The notes under the pieces: model-generated
The model's database searches: none
The model's input: the letters and a program-made list of their open reading frames with translations, nothing else
Told to the model about the DNA's origin: nothing
Assembly: GCA_965644295.1 (NCBI GenBank)
Contig: CBFFRP010000234.1
Coordinates: 62,001-126,000 of the forward strand
Direction of reading: 5' to 3'
Length of the DNA stretch: 64,000 nt
DNA from: Paraphysomonas bandaiensis
Taxonomy: Eukaryota > Chrysophyceae
Shown here: positions 43,183-53,632 of the stretch, piece after piece
How positions within the stretch are numbered: the stretch's first letter is position 1
Layout of the letters: every line of letters begins with the position of its first letter
Translations under genes and position numbers: made by a program

Positions 43183-45798
43183 ATGAGCGGCACACATAAA
43201 CTAGAGAAGTACTTGTTGAGGCAGCTGATGGCTGGTCTCGAGTCATGGCCATCATCATCAGACATATGCAGGACCCGCCTAGCCCATCAGCTGATACAGG
43301 AGATACGAGATGATATTACATCCACACAGGTGCATCATAAGGAGTTCAACTCTCTCTTGAGGGTGAAGGGTGAAGAAGTGGTGGGGATTGTAAGGCGCAC
43401 ACCGCGTGATGTGAACGAGCTGCTGCTTCAGTCTGATAGAGTTCGCTTACTGATAGATGAGAATAATAAAAGACTGCAGCTGGGACAATCGACTTATTTA
43501 GACATTGTCTCTCACCACACGAACCTGTCTTCTTCAGGCTGGGAGCAGGGAATAAAGAACGACGAGGCACTGCGTCGCTACGGTAGAAGCGCAGAAGAAA
43601 TGGGAAGTCGTAGCTGGGTAGTTGAGGCTAACCAGTGGATGTGGCGTACTGTGAACTCGTTTTTTAATGGCCGCGGCGCCGTGAAGGAGTATATTAAGGA
43701 TGTTGCAAGTATGACTGGTGAATATGTATACGTTGAGCGCCCTCTATCAACAAGAATCAGTCCGGTGAGAGTATTGGATGTGGGCAGCTGCTATAACCCT
43801 TTGGGTGAGATGCAGCACCAGAATGAGTCATCAGGACTGAAGATTGAGGTCACTGCGCTTGATCTTCACCCCAGACATCCTTCTGTACACAGATGTGACT
43901 TCTTTTCATTGTCTGATGGGCCGCCGTTATCACCTCCTGTGTTTGAACACTCAGTATCCAGTTCGAACAGTAATAGCGTCCTTGTCCGCCTACCTTTGCG
44001 CTCTTATGATGCAGTATGTATGTCACTTGTGCTCTCCTATCTCCCCTCTGCAGAAATGCGGCGACGGATGATTGCCCGGGCTAGGGAATTTCTCGTTCAA
44101 CCAGATGCCCCAGATCTATCCGCTCCCTCTATAGTTACAGAAGACAGACTGCGCTACGGACTTTTACTGGTAGTTGAGCCTTTCTCCACTCTCCGATGTT
44201 ATGATTGGCTAGGCGATGCACCAATCGCAGACAATGATGGTGTCTTTTCGTCACGCACACCGCATGGAGTGGAGAGAACCCGTTGGCGTCGTGTAATTGA
44301 GAGCCAGGGATATAGATTTGTCAAGTCGGAGGTATTACACTGTAGTACCGGGAAGAAAAAGGCTATAGGAATGGTATATCGTGCATGTTCTATTGGTGCG
44401 CAGTCACGCCACTACTCTACTGCGGCTACTCCAGCACCAGTTGGCATTGTTGGGTGCGGACTGGGTGGGGCTGCTCTGGCCTGCATATTACAACACCGTG
44501 GCATCCCATTTTACGTATTCGAAGCTGACGAATCCCTTTCCTCTCGTCGTCAGGGTTATGCACTCACTGTCCAGCAGGGATTAACTGCGCTTCGTACAAT
44601 GGGTGTTCGGTTGCCAGGGGAGGTTGGTTCTGGGCCAGTTCTTCATGGCTGCACAACCACTCATTCACACATATCTCTCACATCCACGGGGCGGGTACTA
44701 GGCGCATTCGGCCCCCCTAGTGTAGTAACCGCTGTTTCTCCAGACTACTTCGGTGAATGTAACGATTTTCTTCTTGCAGCAGAGGCTTTAAATGACATAT
44801 CTCCTGCTATTAAGACCGGAAGAGGAAGGCAAAACATTCATATTCCTCGACAGTCTCTGAGGGGCGCTCTGATGGAGGCTTTCGATCCGTCGTCTATACG
44901 CTGGGGTCACCGTTTTGCAACGGTAAATCGCATTCATGCTGGTGGTTTGGTTGCTCGTTTTGAGAATGGGGAATCATACGAGCTAAGCGCACTTATCGGT
45001 GCAGATGGAGTGTACAGTCGCATCAGACAACTATTATTGGACCAAAGAAATGAGGAAAATAGCGTAACCCCATCGAATCGTAGTGTCGGTCTAAATTTTC
45101 TCGGGTTGATAGTCATCCTTGGTATTTCTCCACAGGAAGACTTGTGTCATGGACTTTTACAGGAGCCGCTACTTGCCTCTCGGCGGAAGGTGCAGTGGGT
45201 CGATGGTGTCACGCGAGTATTCTCCATGCCCTTCGACGAGAGAAACACCCTTTGGCAGCTTTCGTTTCCTATGACGGAAAAGGAGATTCTTTCTGTGAAA
45301 TCGAGAGATATGAAATCGTTAGCATTCGATCGATGCAAAAACTGGCATACGCCCTTAGTGCGAATGATAGAAAACACAGATGAAAATTTGGTTACAGGCC
45401 ACCCAGTGTATGACAGTGACCCCCATGATCTTGCCGATATGCGACGAAACGATATGCTGGTCGGTGGTTCATCGACACCTATCACTCTGCTTGGAGATAG
45501 TTGGCACCCTATGAGTCCATTTAAAGCGCAGGGAGCAAACCAGGCACTTTTGGATGCACAATGGCTAGGTGACAACATGTCATTGTGGTTTCGGTGCCGA
45601 CATCAACCGGACGTTACAGTTGCAAGTTATTTTCAAACATACGAGGCTGAAGCACACCCAAGAGCTGTAAAAAAAGTATTGAAGAGTCGATCTGCAGCTA
45701 TATATCTCCACTCTCCTGCTGCTCTTACTCCAGGAAATATCACCCGAGCTTTCGCTGCAGAGCGCTTTATTCCTACTCAAGAACGAAATGTAAAATAG
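43183..45798 (+). CDS. Fusion: SAMTOR/BMT2-like SAM-binding methyltransferase domain plus FAD-dependent monooxygenase
   Basis: One exon, 871 aa from the ATG at 43183. Residues about 1-400 follow the SAMTOR/BMT2 family: WVVEANQWMW, the SAM-binding motif VRVLDVGSCYNPL (about 195-207), ALDLHPRHPSVHRCDFFSL, VCMSLVLSYLPSAEMRRRM, LLLVVEPFST and RWRRVIESQGYRF. BMT2 methylates 25S rRNA adenine in yeast; animal SAMTOR senses SAM for mTORC1. Residues about 418-830 form a class-A flavin monooxygenase: VGIVGCGLGGAALACIL (FAD-binding GxGxxG), ALIGADGVYSRIRQ and LLGDSWHPMSPFKAQGANQA. The frame crosses the junction (about 44400-44440) without stop or splice signals. An upstream open extension to 42886 lacks protein-like composition, so this start is preferred. 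Confidence 0.88.
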   Translation: MSGTHKLEKYLLRQLMAGLESWPSSSDICRTRLAHQLIQEIRDDITSTQVHHKEFNSLLRVKGEEVVGIVRRTPRDVNELLLQSDRVRLLIDENNKRLQLGQSTYLDIVSHHTNLSSSGWEQGIKNDEALRRYGRSAEEMGSRSWVVEANQWMWRTVNSFFNGRGAVKEYIKDVASMTGEYVYVERPLSTRISPVRVLDVGSCYNPLGEMQHQNESSGLKIEVTALDLHPRHPSVHRCDFFSLSDGPPLSPPVFEHSVSSSNSNSVLVRLPLRSYDAVCMSLVLSYLPSAEMRRRMIARAREFLVQPDAPDLSAPSIVTEDRLRYGLLLVVEPFSTLRCYDWLGDAPIADNDGVFSSRTPHGVERTRWRRVIESQGYRFVKSEVLHCSTGKKKAIGMVYRACSIGAQSRHYSTAATPAPVGIVGCGLGGAALACILQHRGIPFYVFEADESLSSRRQGYALTVQQGLTALRTMGVRLPGEVGSGPVLHGCTTTHSHISLTSTGRVLGAFGPPSVVTAVSPDYFGECNDFLLAAEALNDISPAIKTGRGRQNIHIPRQSLRGALMEAFDPSSIRWGHRFATVNRIHAGGLVARFENGESYELSALIGADGVYSRIRQLLLDQRNEENSVTPSNRSVGLNFLGLIVILGISPQEDLCHGLLQEPLLASRRKVQWVDGVTRVFSMPFDERNTLWQLSFPMTEKEILSVKSRDMKSLAFDRCKNWHTPLVRMIENTDENLVTGHPVYDSDPHDLADMRRNDMLVGGSSTPITLLGDSWHPMSPFKAQGANQALLDAQWLGDNMSLWFRCRHQPDVTVASYFQTYEAEAHPRAVKKVLKSRSAAIYLHSPAALTPGNITRAFAAERFIPTQERNVK

Positions 45799-46151
45799 AA
45801 TATTGGACAATAGAAGTGTTACTGTGCTTGTGTGATTATGTATTGCTGAACACACATCGTTTATATTTTTTCATATTTATTGTGACTTTACTGTGGTGTG
45901 TTTTTGTAGCAATGGATAAACTATTATTTCCTTCAGCTTTATCATCTGTGTTTGGCATTTGTAGAGTAGACAAACATCTATAAAGACAAAAGTAATCGCT
46001 GTCATTCCGACATCCCCAATACAGGATACACCAAAGTATAATTGTTAATTAGGGTAGTCAAAACAACGCCACTCTTCATCTCTGCATGCCAGTTGGGGAG
46101 TACTGTAGCGACGAAAACTGGCAAGAAGAGCATGCTCAATGCTGAACCAAT
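45799..46151. other. Convergent intergenic region
   Basis: A 353-base gap between two 3' ends with no supported feature. Confidence 0.45.
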
Positions 46152-47652
46152 TCAATCTTCACCACCACCAGTTCCAGGAAGGACACCAGGTAGTCGCAAA
46201 AACTCCTACAACGAAGGAAAGTAAATATCATATCAAATTACTTTCTGTCTTTTAAATACCTCAAAAGATAGTGTCCCTGAACCATCTTCATCATATTTTC
46301 GCATCAACTTTTTCAATCGACGTTTCCTCATGAATGTTCCATTAAGCAGTAGCGCACGATTTAGCTCACTGAGAAAACGAATTATAGGATTCATACATAT
46401 ATTCGCAAATAGTACCGTATGTTAAGGGAGCCACTTTGATCCTTGTCAAAGTAATCGAATACTCTTCTTGCTTCCGCAACAGGATCAAACATTTGTTCAA
46501 CGTCACCACTTTCTACAGCTCCGGCTTCTTCAACTTCTTCCTCTTCTACCTCAATTTCAACATCTGTATCCTCGTCCTCTCCCCTGTATTCGTACATAAA
46601 ACAAAAAAACAGCTTATATTCATTCCACCTTTCAAACAAAGCAGTAGAATCATCCTCATCCTCTGGAGTGAAGTCTGTATCGGTCAAACCATAAATCGCG
46701 TATTGGCCAAGGAAATTAAACTCCTCATTGGCGGCGTAATCGTATGGAATATAGCAGTAACCACGGTCAGCCCAGCTGTCGCCCCAGCTGTTTCGGACTA
46801 TGAACCTGTAGCTCCACAATTAATACTTACACACGCTCTAACACGCGGAAAGATTGTATATTTTGAATATATATGCACCAGGAGTTACCTTTGCTCAGCA
46901 TCAGAATATCCTACGATAAGCATCGCATGCAAACCGTGCTCTGCTGACTGTGGATCAGATGGATCAGGGGTATCAATACGCCCACTGGGACCGGGATTAA
47001 AAAACTTTTTTGTAAGCTTTAGACCAAAGATTATTGGGAAGCCTTCAGCCAGACAAGCCTTCATGGCCTCGACGGTTGCGGGTATCTCTTTCGCCTCGGA
47101 TATCTTATACCGCATGGCCTGCTCTGTGCGTGCAGTGAGGTTTTGCTGTAAAATATAAGATGTATTACCAAATGCATCCGGTGGGGGGGGGGTGTTTATT
47201 TGGCTGAGGTCGAAAGGCCATGCATCGTCAAGACAAGCTCCTTTCATTGAGAGCGCATCGATCGCTCCCGTCAGTGTCATACCTTCATCACTGAGGGGGT
47301 CCGTATCTCGCCACAACTGTTTGTCTCGTAATCTACCAACATAGTAGACGAATAAACGCGATATATCTCCAGGAGTGTCGCCGCTCATGGCAGCTTCTCG
47401 CCAACAGAGGTATTCATAGGCCCCAACTGCAGCATTAGCACAGCAGGAATTGGACTGAGACTGATCCTCAACTGGACTGCAATACTTTCTGAGGTCTACT
47501 CGTGAGGGGGGTTCACGAGAGGGAGAGAACACACCAGTCTTTATGGGTGGAGGAGCTCTCTCGGGCTTCATTCCATGACTCGCTATGCGCTTACCATGCT
47601 TGTTTTTTATTATTCTCTTCACTCGCTTTCTAGCTCTTCTGAGATAGTCCAT
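46152..47652 (-). CDS. Papain-like (C1A) cysteine protease with C-terminal EF-hand pair
   Basis: Exons 47652-46889, 46805-46629, 46583-46416, 46368-46260 and 46205-46152 give 423 aa; introns are 83, 45, 47 and 54 nt. The protease region has VEDQSQSNSCCANAAVGAYE (oxyanion Gln and catalytic Cys, where papain has QGxCGSCWAF), EHGLHAMLIVGYSD (His) and VRNSWGDSWADRGYCYIPYD (Asn-Ser-Trp-Gly). There is no classical signal peptide or inhibitor prosegment; the N terminus is basic (RRARKRVKRIIKNK). After an acidic linker (DVEIEVEEEEVEEAG) come two EF-hands: FDYFDKDQSGSLNIRELNRA and YDEDGSGTLSFEEF, both with good loops. A calcium-controlled intracellular protease is inferred. The start is the ATG at 47652. 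Confidence 0.88.
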
Positions 47653-48382
47653 AGCAGCTCGATGATAAGTACTGCACACCAGTCTATGCAGCAAATAGTC
47701 TGTATGGAATTATGTACAGCTGCTTGTGACAGACCCAACTGCAAGTTTGCTTTGCAGCTGGATCTTTTTGTAGGATGCATGCGGTGTACGTATGTATGTA
47801 TGTATGTATGTATGTATGTATGTATGTATGTATGTATGTATGTATGTATGTATGTATGTATGTATGTATGTATGTATGTATGTATGTATGTATGTATGTA
47901 TGTATGTATGTATGTATGTATGTATGTATGTATGTATGTATGTATGTATGTATGTATGTATGTATGTATGTATGTATGTATGTATGTATGTATGTATGTA
48001 TGTATGTATGTATGTATGTATGTATGTATGTCTGTATGTATGTTTGTACGTATGTAGGTATCTGTGTACAGCAGTACAGCAGTACATATGCTGCTGCATG
48101 TACATCACATAACGGTAATAATACATCAGAGTACATAGAGATACAGCTGTAATGGCATGGTTTGATTTCAAGTTTAGCAGGCAGCAGTGCAGTGCACGTC
48201 TATCTGTTGAAATATTCATTCCTCCACAAGATGTTACTTTAACACCACTTCAAGTGTTATTGTAGCTGTCTGTAGGCACCTCACTGTACACTGTCAGAGT
48301 GATATATAGTTATCTGATTATAGTTATTTAATACTGTTGTTGTCCTCGTGAGACATCGTTCAGTTAATCATACTAGCAGTCA
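47653..48382. other. Divergent intergenic region dominated by a microsatellite
   Basis: It separates the protease (-) and the discoidin-like gene (+). Apart from the TATG array there is no supported feature. Long reading frames here (Tyr-Val-Cys-Met or Ile-His-Thr-Tyr repeats) are products of the array. Confidence 0.7.
47791..48060. repeat. (TATG)n microsatellite, about 60 uninterrupted copies
   Basis: A perfect run of TATG extends from about 47791 to 48030, followed by an imperfect 30-base tail with single-base changes (TCTG, TTTG, TACG, TAGG). A shorter TATG run lies near 21703. Confidence 0.95.
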
Positions 48383-50707
48383 ATGATGACTACGAACTGG
48401 GCAACAACGGATGTGGGCACGCGGTTAGTTGATTTCTCCTCTGAGACAGATGGCTGTGAGGCTGAGAATGTATTGGACCCTAGATTGAACAGTATATGGC
48501 TCTCCGCGGAGGGGTTGCCGCAGTGGTTCTGTTTATCTCTTGGTGCTGTGGAAAACGTTCGCGATATTGTCATCAGGACAATTGGATGGCACTGCTGGCA
48601 TCCGTATTCAACAAACCCTAAAGTTGTGACACTGCATGTCTCTCCAGATGGTGCGAAATTTAAGCAATGGGATACATTTCGCATATCGGCACCAAAGAAA
48701 GGAACACAATTATTTTGTTGTGCCCCAATTAGTTCAACTCTATATCCTTTTCTTGCTTTCGAAGTGACCGAGGTCTTTGGAGGAAATCAGACTTATATGA
48801 ATAGACTTTTTCTGTATTCTGATGAGGTTGCTTCATCACCGCAAGTCTCTGATAACAGCATTAGATCTACAGAGGTATCTCTTGATGTTGCATCGAGTGA
48901 ATTGTCGGGTGCCAACCCAGATTCTATAGCGACGGCTTCTCTCTTGCATAAGCTGGAGCATGCTTTGGGGTTAGACGTTTCTGTGGAGCAAGAAATAAAC
49001 GATATTAAGATATCTCAGAATCTCCCTGAGCAGAATCGCTCATCATCGGCAGGAATTCAATTGGACCACGCAGAAGAGATTATGCAGGACATGCACAATG
49101 GCAATGTCACACATGATATAATAGAAGTGAGTCGTCAGAATACCAGTACTACAGAATCTGTCGACACTCTTGTGGCACTGGAAGAGTCTCACCGGTATCA
49201 CAGCCGTGGTGGCCATGTACGTTTAGAACACGATAGTGGGAAATCGGCAGAAGAGAGGGAGAGGAACATCTCTACAGAACCGCACATGATAAATAAGGCC
49301 ATAGATAATAGTCATCCACAATCTTCAGTTTCCCGCGATCGAGATATTTCGCTGCCAACGTCCCGTCGTGAACTCATAAATGAAAGAGTAGATGCTTCTC
49401 AGGAGAGCAAAACTTACGAACCATCTCGACAGGTTCCCAATTCTATCCCACGAAAACCAGCGGCTTCGGTCCCTTCACAGTTACCGACGGAAATCAAGTC
49501 AACATCTTCCCGTGGCAACACACCTAGCACGACACCGGTCACCCCTAGACCTGCTGCTTCGAGGAATATGCATAGTAGCATTAAGGAAACCAGTAAACAT
49601 TCTGGAGAGGAAGTAGGTGACCGAGTACGTGACTTAGAGGCAAAAATGAATGCTCTTCTGAATGCCTTTCAAACGTTTCAGCGCATGCCACCGCCACCTA
49701 CCCCTGCCGCACCGATCTCATTTTCAGTGCAAGCACCTAGGGATGAAGTGGAGCTTGATGACGGGGAAGGAAGCGATAGTGATAGTATTCCTGTGACACA
49801 GACTATTGGATCAAATTACAGACCGTTGGTCAACCGGACACAAGTTTCCCCATCGAAAATGCGCAAAGATATTCCTACACACACCCCTGGTCGCGATTAC
49901 GCATCTGAATCTCTCCCACCCAGTAGACGAGACAAACAGGAATGTAGTCGTGATGGACAGCAGTACAGTCGGAGCAGTAGGCGAAACAGTGCTGATAGGG
50001 AATTGAAGGTTGCTGCAGACAGGGAAGGGGGTAAAGGAAAATGTGTTTGTCGCACAAAGCATTGCTGCTGTTGTCACCGTTTCGGCGATAGTGAGGATGA
50101 GAGCGAAGAACTGTCTGTGGATGCGATACGGACGGTCCAAGGGCTGGAACGGACTCTCAGGCTTCTTATGAAAAGTTCTAGCATATCCAACAAGCAGCAA
50201 AGTAACGCAACCCAGGAATCAGATTTTGATGATGATAGAACAAGAAGTCCTTGTTCCAGATGTATCAAAAACAGTCCAAATCATCCCTGTGGCTCCAGGA
50301 TAGGTGACTGTCGAGAAGTAGTTGGGTATTGCACTTGCAGCAGAAACTTTGATACGAGCAGATGGGAGATGAATAAATGCCCAACTTCAGCATGCAGTTC
50401 GGGAAAGGGGCCGGGTGGTGTCTTCCGCCCAGGGAAAGCATTTTGTCCTACTATCGCTACTTTTGACCCGTGTAGAAATAGTAAAGGCGTGTCAGTACCC
50501 GCGCCGAAGTTGGCGGAGTCTATACAATTGCGCAGCCCCTCTAACGGAGTTGGGAAAGCCGCTTCTCGGTATGATCACCGCGCTGATGATGATGACCTGT
50601 GTACTATCGTCGAGAAACTTCATGAAAAAGTTCTTGAGAAAACCATGAAGGAAGCTGAACTTAAATTGATCAGAAAGTTCAAACAGCGCCAGGCAAATGC
50701 CATTTGA
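48383..50707 (+). CDS. Discoidin-like (F5/8 type C fold) protein with disordered and Cys-rich C-terminal region
   Basis: Single exon, 774 aa, ATG at 48383. Residues about 10-150 look like a galactose-binding/F5-8C beta-sandwich: NVLDPRLNSIWLSAEGLPQW, FCLSLGAVENVRDIVIRTIG, VTLHVSPDGAKFKQW, LAFEVTEVFGGNQTYMNRLF. A long S/T-rich disordered region follows, with a short coiled coil (VRDLEAKMNALLNAFQTFQR) near residue 415. Residues about 550-570 and 620-680 are Cys-rich (KGKCVCRTKHCCCCHRFG; CSRCIKNSPNHPCGSR). The last 40 residues are a charged helix. IFT25-like, NR2C2AP-like and centrosomal proteins use such an N-terminal domain, but I cannot name an orthologue. Confidence 0.7.
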   Translation: MMTTNWATTDVGTRLVDFSSETDGCEAENVLDPRLNSIWLSAEGLPQWFCLSLGAVENVRDIVIRTIGWHCWHPYSTNPKVVTLHVSPDGAKFKQWDTFRISAPKKGTQLFCCAPISSTLYPFLAFEVTEVFGGNQTYMNRLFLYSDEVASSPQVSDNSIRSTEVSLDVASSELSGANPDSIATASLLHKLEHALGLDVSVEQEINDIKISQNLPEQNRSSSAGIQLDHAEEIMQDMHNGNVTHDIIEVSRQNTSTTESVDTLVALEESHRYHSRGGHVRLEHDSGKSAEERERNISTEPHMINKAIDNSHPQSSVSRDRDISLPTSRRELINERVDASQESKTYEPSRQVPNSIPRKPAASVPSQLPTEIKSTSSRGNTPSTTPVTPRPAASRNMHSSIKETSKHSGEEVGDRVRDLEAKMNALLNAFQTFQRMPPPPTPAAPISFSVQAPRDEVELDDGEGSDSDSIPVTQTIGSNYRPLVNRTQVSPSKMRKDIPTHTPGRDYASESLPPSRRDKQECSRDGQQYSRSSRRNSADRELKVAADREGGKGKCVCRTKHCCCCHRFGDSEDESEELSVDAIRTVQGLERTLRLLMKSSSISNKQQSNATQESDFDDDRTRSPCSRCIKNSPNHPCGSRIGDCREVVGYCTCSRNFDTSRWEMNKCPTSACSSGKGPGGVFRPGKAFCPTIATFDPCRNSKGVSVPAPKLAESIQLRSPSNGVGKAASRYDHRADDDDLCTIVEKLHEKVLEKTMKEAELKLIRKFKQRQANAI

Positions 50708-51648
50708 TATTGGATTGAATTAGTCTTGTCAATAATTATGGTATGAGTTTTGTACTGACAACAGCTTTACATGTATGCTTTAACGTTTAATAATAATGCT
50801 TTTGTGTCGTCATTACTATTTGCAATACGCTATGTTTGTCGGTTATTTTACTCTGTAGTATTACGTAGGAGAGCGAGTTGATGTTGACATTCCTTCTCTA
50901 ACCCCATTGACGCGTATAAAATTATTTTCAAGTCCTCCAGTAAGTACACCAGGGCCTGGTAACCACGGAACCACTAATGGTAGTCCAGTTCCCGGCAACT
51001 ATAAATTATAATGGCATTACCATTAACGGTTACCAGGCCCTGAATTACACCAGCTTGACATGCTCCTTTTCGCTTGAAAGTAGACATAACACGTCAGAAC
51101 CACACCGAATAATCAGTATAAATGTGGAGCCCTATCTGGTGCTTTGTTCGTTAGATTACTGCGCATAAAGGATGATTCTTACGGATATTACTTGCTTTAT
51201 TTAGAGCTCACAATTAGAGACACATATCTGTTAACTTACCCACCAAGATTGAATACAGCCAGATTTCATTAGTGGCTTGCACATCCAATGAGCGGTAATA
51301 TTGCTCATTGTATATTGTAATGATGTATTTAGAATTATAATGATGTTATTCAGGACAAAAACACTATTTTGATTAAGGCTGCGTAACAATTAATTGCAAG
51401 TGTTTTTTAGCAATTAAATTGCAACTATTAGTTATAGATCGTGCAGTTATAATTGCAATTATTGATCACTCAAACTTATATTAAATATAAAATATATGTG
51501 CAGCTGTTTATGATAGCATTACAATTGCGACTGCATCTGAAACTTGAAAGTACGAACACTCTAGACTTAAGACATAGGCTCAATTATTTTCATTTATACC
51601 ATCGATACCATAATACTTCGAATCATAACTCCTGATAGATCTATACAT
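50708..51648. other. Convergent intergenic region with one MITE
   Basis: The spacer between two 3' ends holds the MITE at 50950-51035. The rest is AT-rich and includes several TTGCAATTA-like blocks near 51390-51470, possibly an older degraded inverted repeat. Confidence 0.5.
50950..51035. mobile_element. hAT-like MITE, copy 3 (86 bp)
   Basis: It begins CAGGGCCTGGTAACC and ends GGTTACCAGGCCCTG, a perfect 15-bp terminal inverted repeat. Flanks AAGTACAC (50942-50949) and AATTACAC (51036-51043) make an 8-bp target duplication with one mismatch. The interior, including CTAATGGTAGTCCAGTTCCC, is shared with copy 1. Confidence 0.85.
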
Positions 51649-53172
51649 CTACACACGTTTGAGTACGAGGACTTTCCCTTCCACGATATCATTCTCAAGC
51701 AACGCAATCTTCGCCAGGATGGCCTTCAATCTAAGTAAAACGCAAGATTAAAAGAGCTCCAAATGCAAGCATTATTCCTATACCTTTCTCGGCCGTTGTC
51801 TGTATTCTTTATATGTACCTTTAGTTTCTGAAAATTGAGATGTGTTAGAGCTGTACAGGAAAATGGATGGATATATACCTTCCCGAGGTTGCTCGTGGTC
51901 ACTCTACCGCCCATGCTCGTTATTGTGTCTCTGACTAAGTCCTCTGTCAATGCCATACCCCGACCCTTTTTGGGTTCGCTAGATCTTGAAGAAGAGGAAC
52001 TATCCCCTTCTGTCCTCTGTCCAGATGAAACGGCAGCTTGCGTTGGAGCGGATGGCGGGGGCATTGAAGAAGGATTCGAGGAGCTGGGGTCCAACCTTCC
52101 CTTTTTTGACTTGCCCTGAACCTCCTCCCCATTAACTTCTCTTCTCCGCTTATCTCCCCCTTTCTCTTTTCGCAGGCGGTACTCACGTAACTCCACCATA
52201 TCCTGGATCTGAGCCTCGTCCTTCTTACCTCCCTCCTCATTGTCACTGCCATTCTCACTGTCGTCATCCTCGTCCTCACTGCTGTCCTCGTCTTCATCAT
52301 CCATGTATCCAACATTGTTCATAACGTCCTTTTCCTCTCGATATTCGTCCATTGCCTGTTGGCCGGTAACGTCATCTTCATCGTCAGAGAAGGTACGATC
52401 ATATTCTAATCCGACCCCGTTATATTCTACAAACTGCGACTCCTCATCAATATCAAGCCCCCCGTCGTTCATGTGACCCTTGAAACCACCCCCACCTCGG
52501 CCAGTCTTTGCTGCTCCCGCTCCAAATAGATCTGGAGCATGAAACTCATCATCATTGCTCTTCATTCCTCTCTCCACAGCAACGGCAGACATCTGCGCGA
52601 GTCGATTGGTTATGCGCTTGTAACGCTCATTTGAATCCTTTTTAAGCTTTTGCATTTTTTGAGTTTCTAACTCTACATCTTCCAGAGACATTACCGGTCT
52701 TGCATATCCGGGTTTTTTGAACCGGTACCAGTCGCCAATAGAAATCACATTCACTGGACACATATATTATCATCACGAGAATACACGAGTGTGCCCTACC
52801 TGTCACGTTGGACATATCGTTCGGGTTTTTAACCATTTTAAGTACAGCATATTTGGCAGATGGCCCATTGTCCAGTGTGGTGTCGACTACTTCTCCATGC
52901 ATATTCACTCTGTCACTCTCTGTTTTACTCTTAGAGGACTCCTCCAGCACTAACAGCGACTTATTCTTAACCACAGACCGCCTCTTCTTCTTTCTCGGTA
53001 ATCCAGACTTGTCATCCCCCCCATTATCATCCACGTCATCTTCCTTTATCTCCTCATTCTTATTGTACATGTAGAAGACCCCGCCGTCTAGTGATAAGGG
53101 CTCAGAGAACCGTCCAAGAAATGCTGTCGTGTTGTCCGCGCCTGCCTTCTTCAGTGTGAAAGACTGAGCCAT
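51649..53172 (-). CDS. GTF2F1: Transcription initiation factor IIF subunit alpha (RAP74)
   Basis: Exons 53172-52800, 52753-51879, 51827-51784 and 51730-51649 give 457 aa; introns are 46, 51 and 53 nt. The N terminus has the TFIIF dimerisation features (FLGRFSEPLSLDGGVFYMYN, then VNVISIGDWYRFKKPGYARP), the middle is a long acidic D/E/S-rich region, and the C terminus is the winged-helix domain (LTEDLVRDTITSMGGRVTTS, NLGKKLKVHIKNTDNGRERL, IVEGKVLVLKRV). The three small introns lie around the N-terminal domain end and in the winged helix, and splicing restores it exactly. It partners TFIIF-beta and RNA polymerase II. Confidence 0.92.
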
Positions 53173-53632
53173 TTGAATGGAAGAAGAAATAGAGAAGGGT
53201 GTTGTGGTGGTGTGTAGTATATATTAAATATATATATACTGAGGCAGGTGTATATACGTAGGTCTGTTCACAGCACTTGTCCAGGCAGGATATGCATATA
53301 TGTGCATAGGTATGTATGGTATGGTATGTATACTGGTATAGGCATACTCTGAAGAAGAAGAAGAGAAGAGCAATGCACTTCCGGACTTTCATCTATAAAA
53401 CTACTACTGTATTTGAGGGTATACAGTTCAGTATGCATCAGTGCAGTGGACTCTACCTATGCTGGTATACTGCTGTACTACAATACACTACACGATCAAG
53501 TCGCCCTCTGGTCTGGTCTGCTGCGGAGAGTGCACTGAGCATATGTATTAACCATTGCAACCAGTAAAGCACCACACCATCCACTTCACCCGTTCCAATT
53601 AACTCTATATCCTTCAATAGAGTTTGTGGACA
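53173..53632. promoter_or_regulatory. Divergent upstream region of TFIIF-alpha and AP-4 sigma
   Basis: A 460-base gap between head-to-head starts, with TATA-rich and GGTATG-rich simple sequence. No exon is seen. Confidence 0.4.

Noticed and set aside
47575-48219. Several long reading frames with Tyr-Val-Cys-Met or Ile-His-Thr-Tyr repeats
   Set aside because: They are translations of the TATG microsatellite in different frames, not genes.
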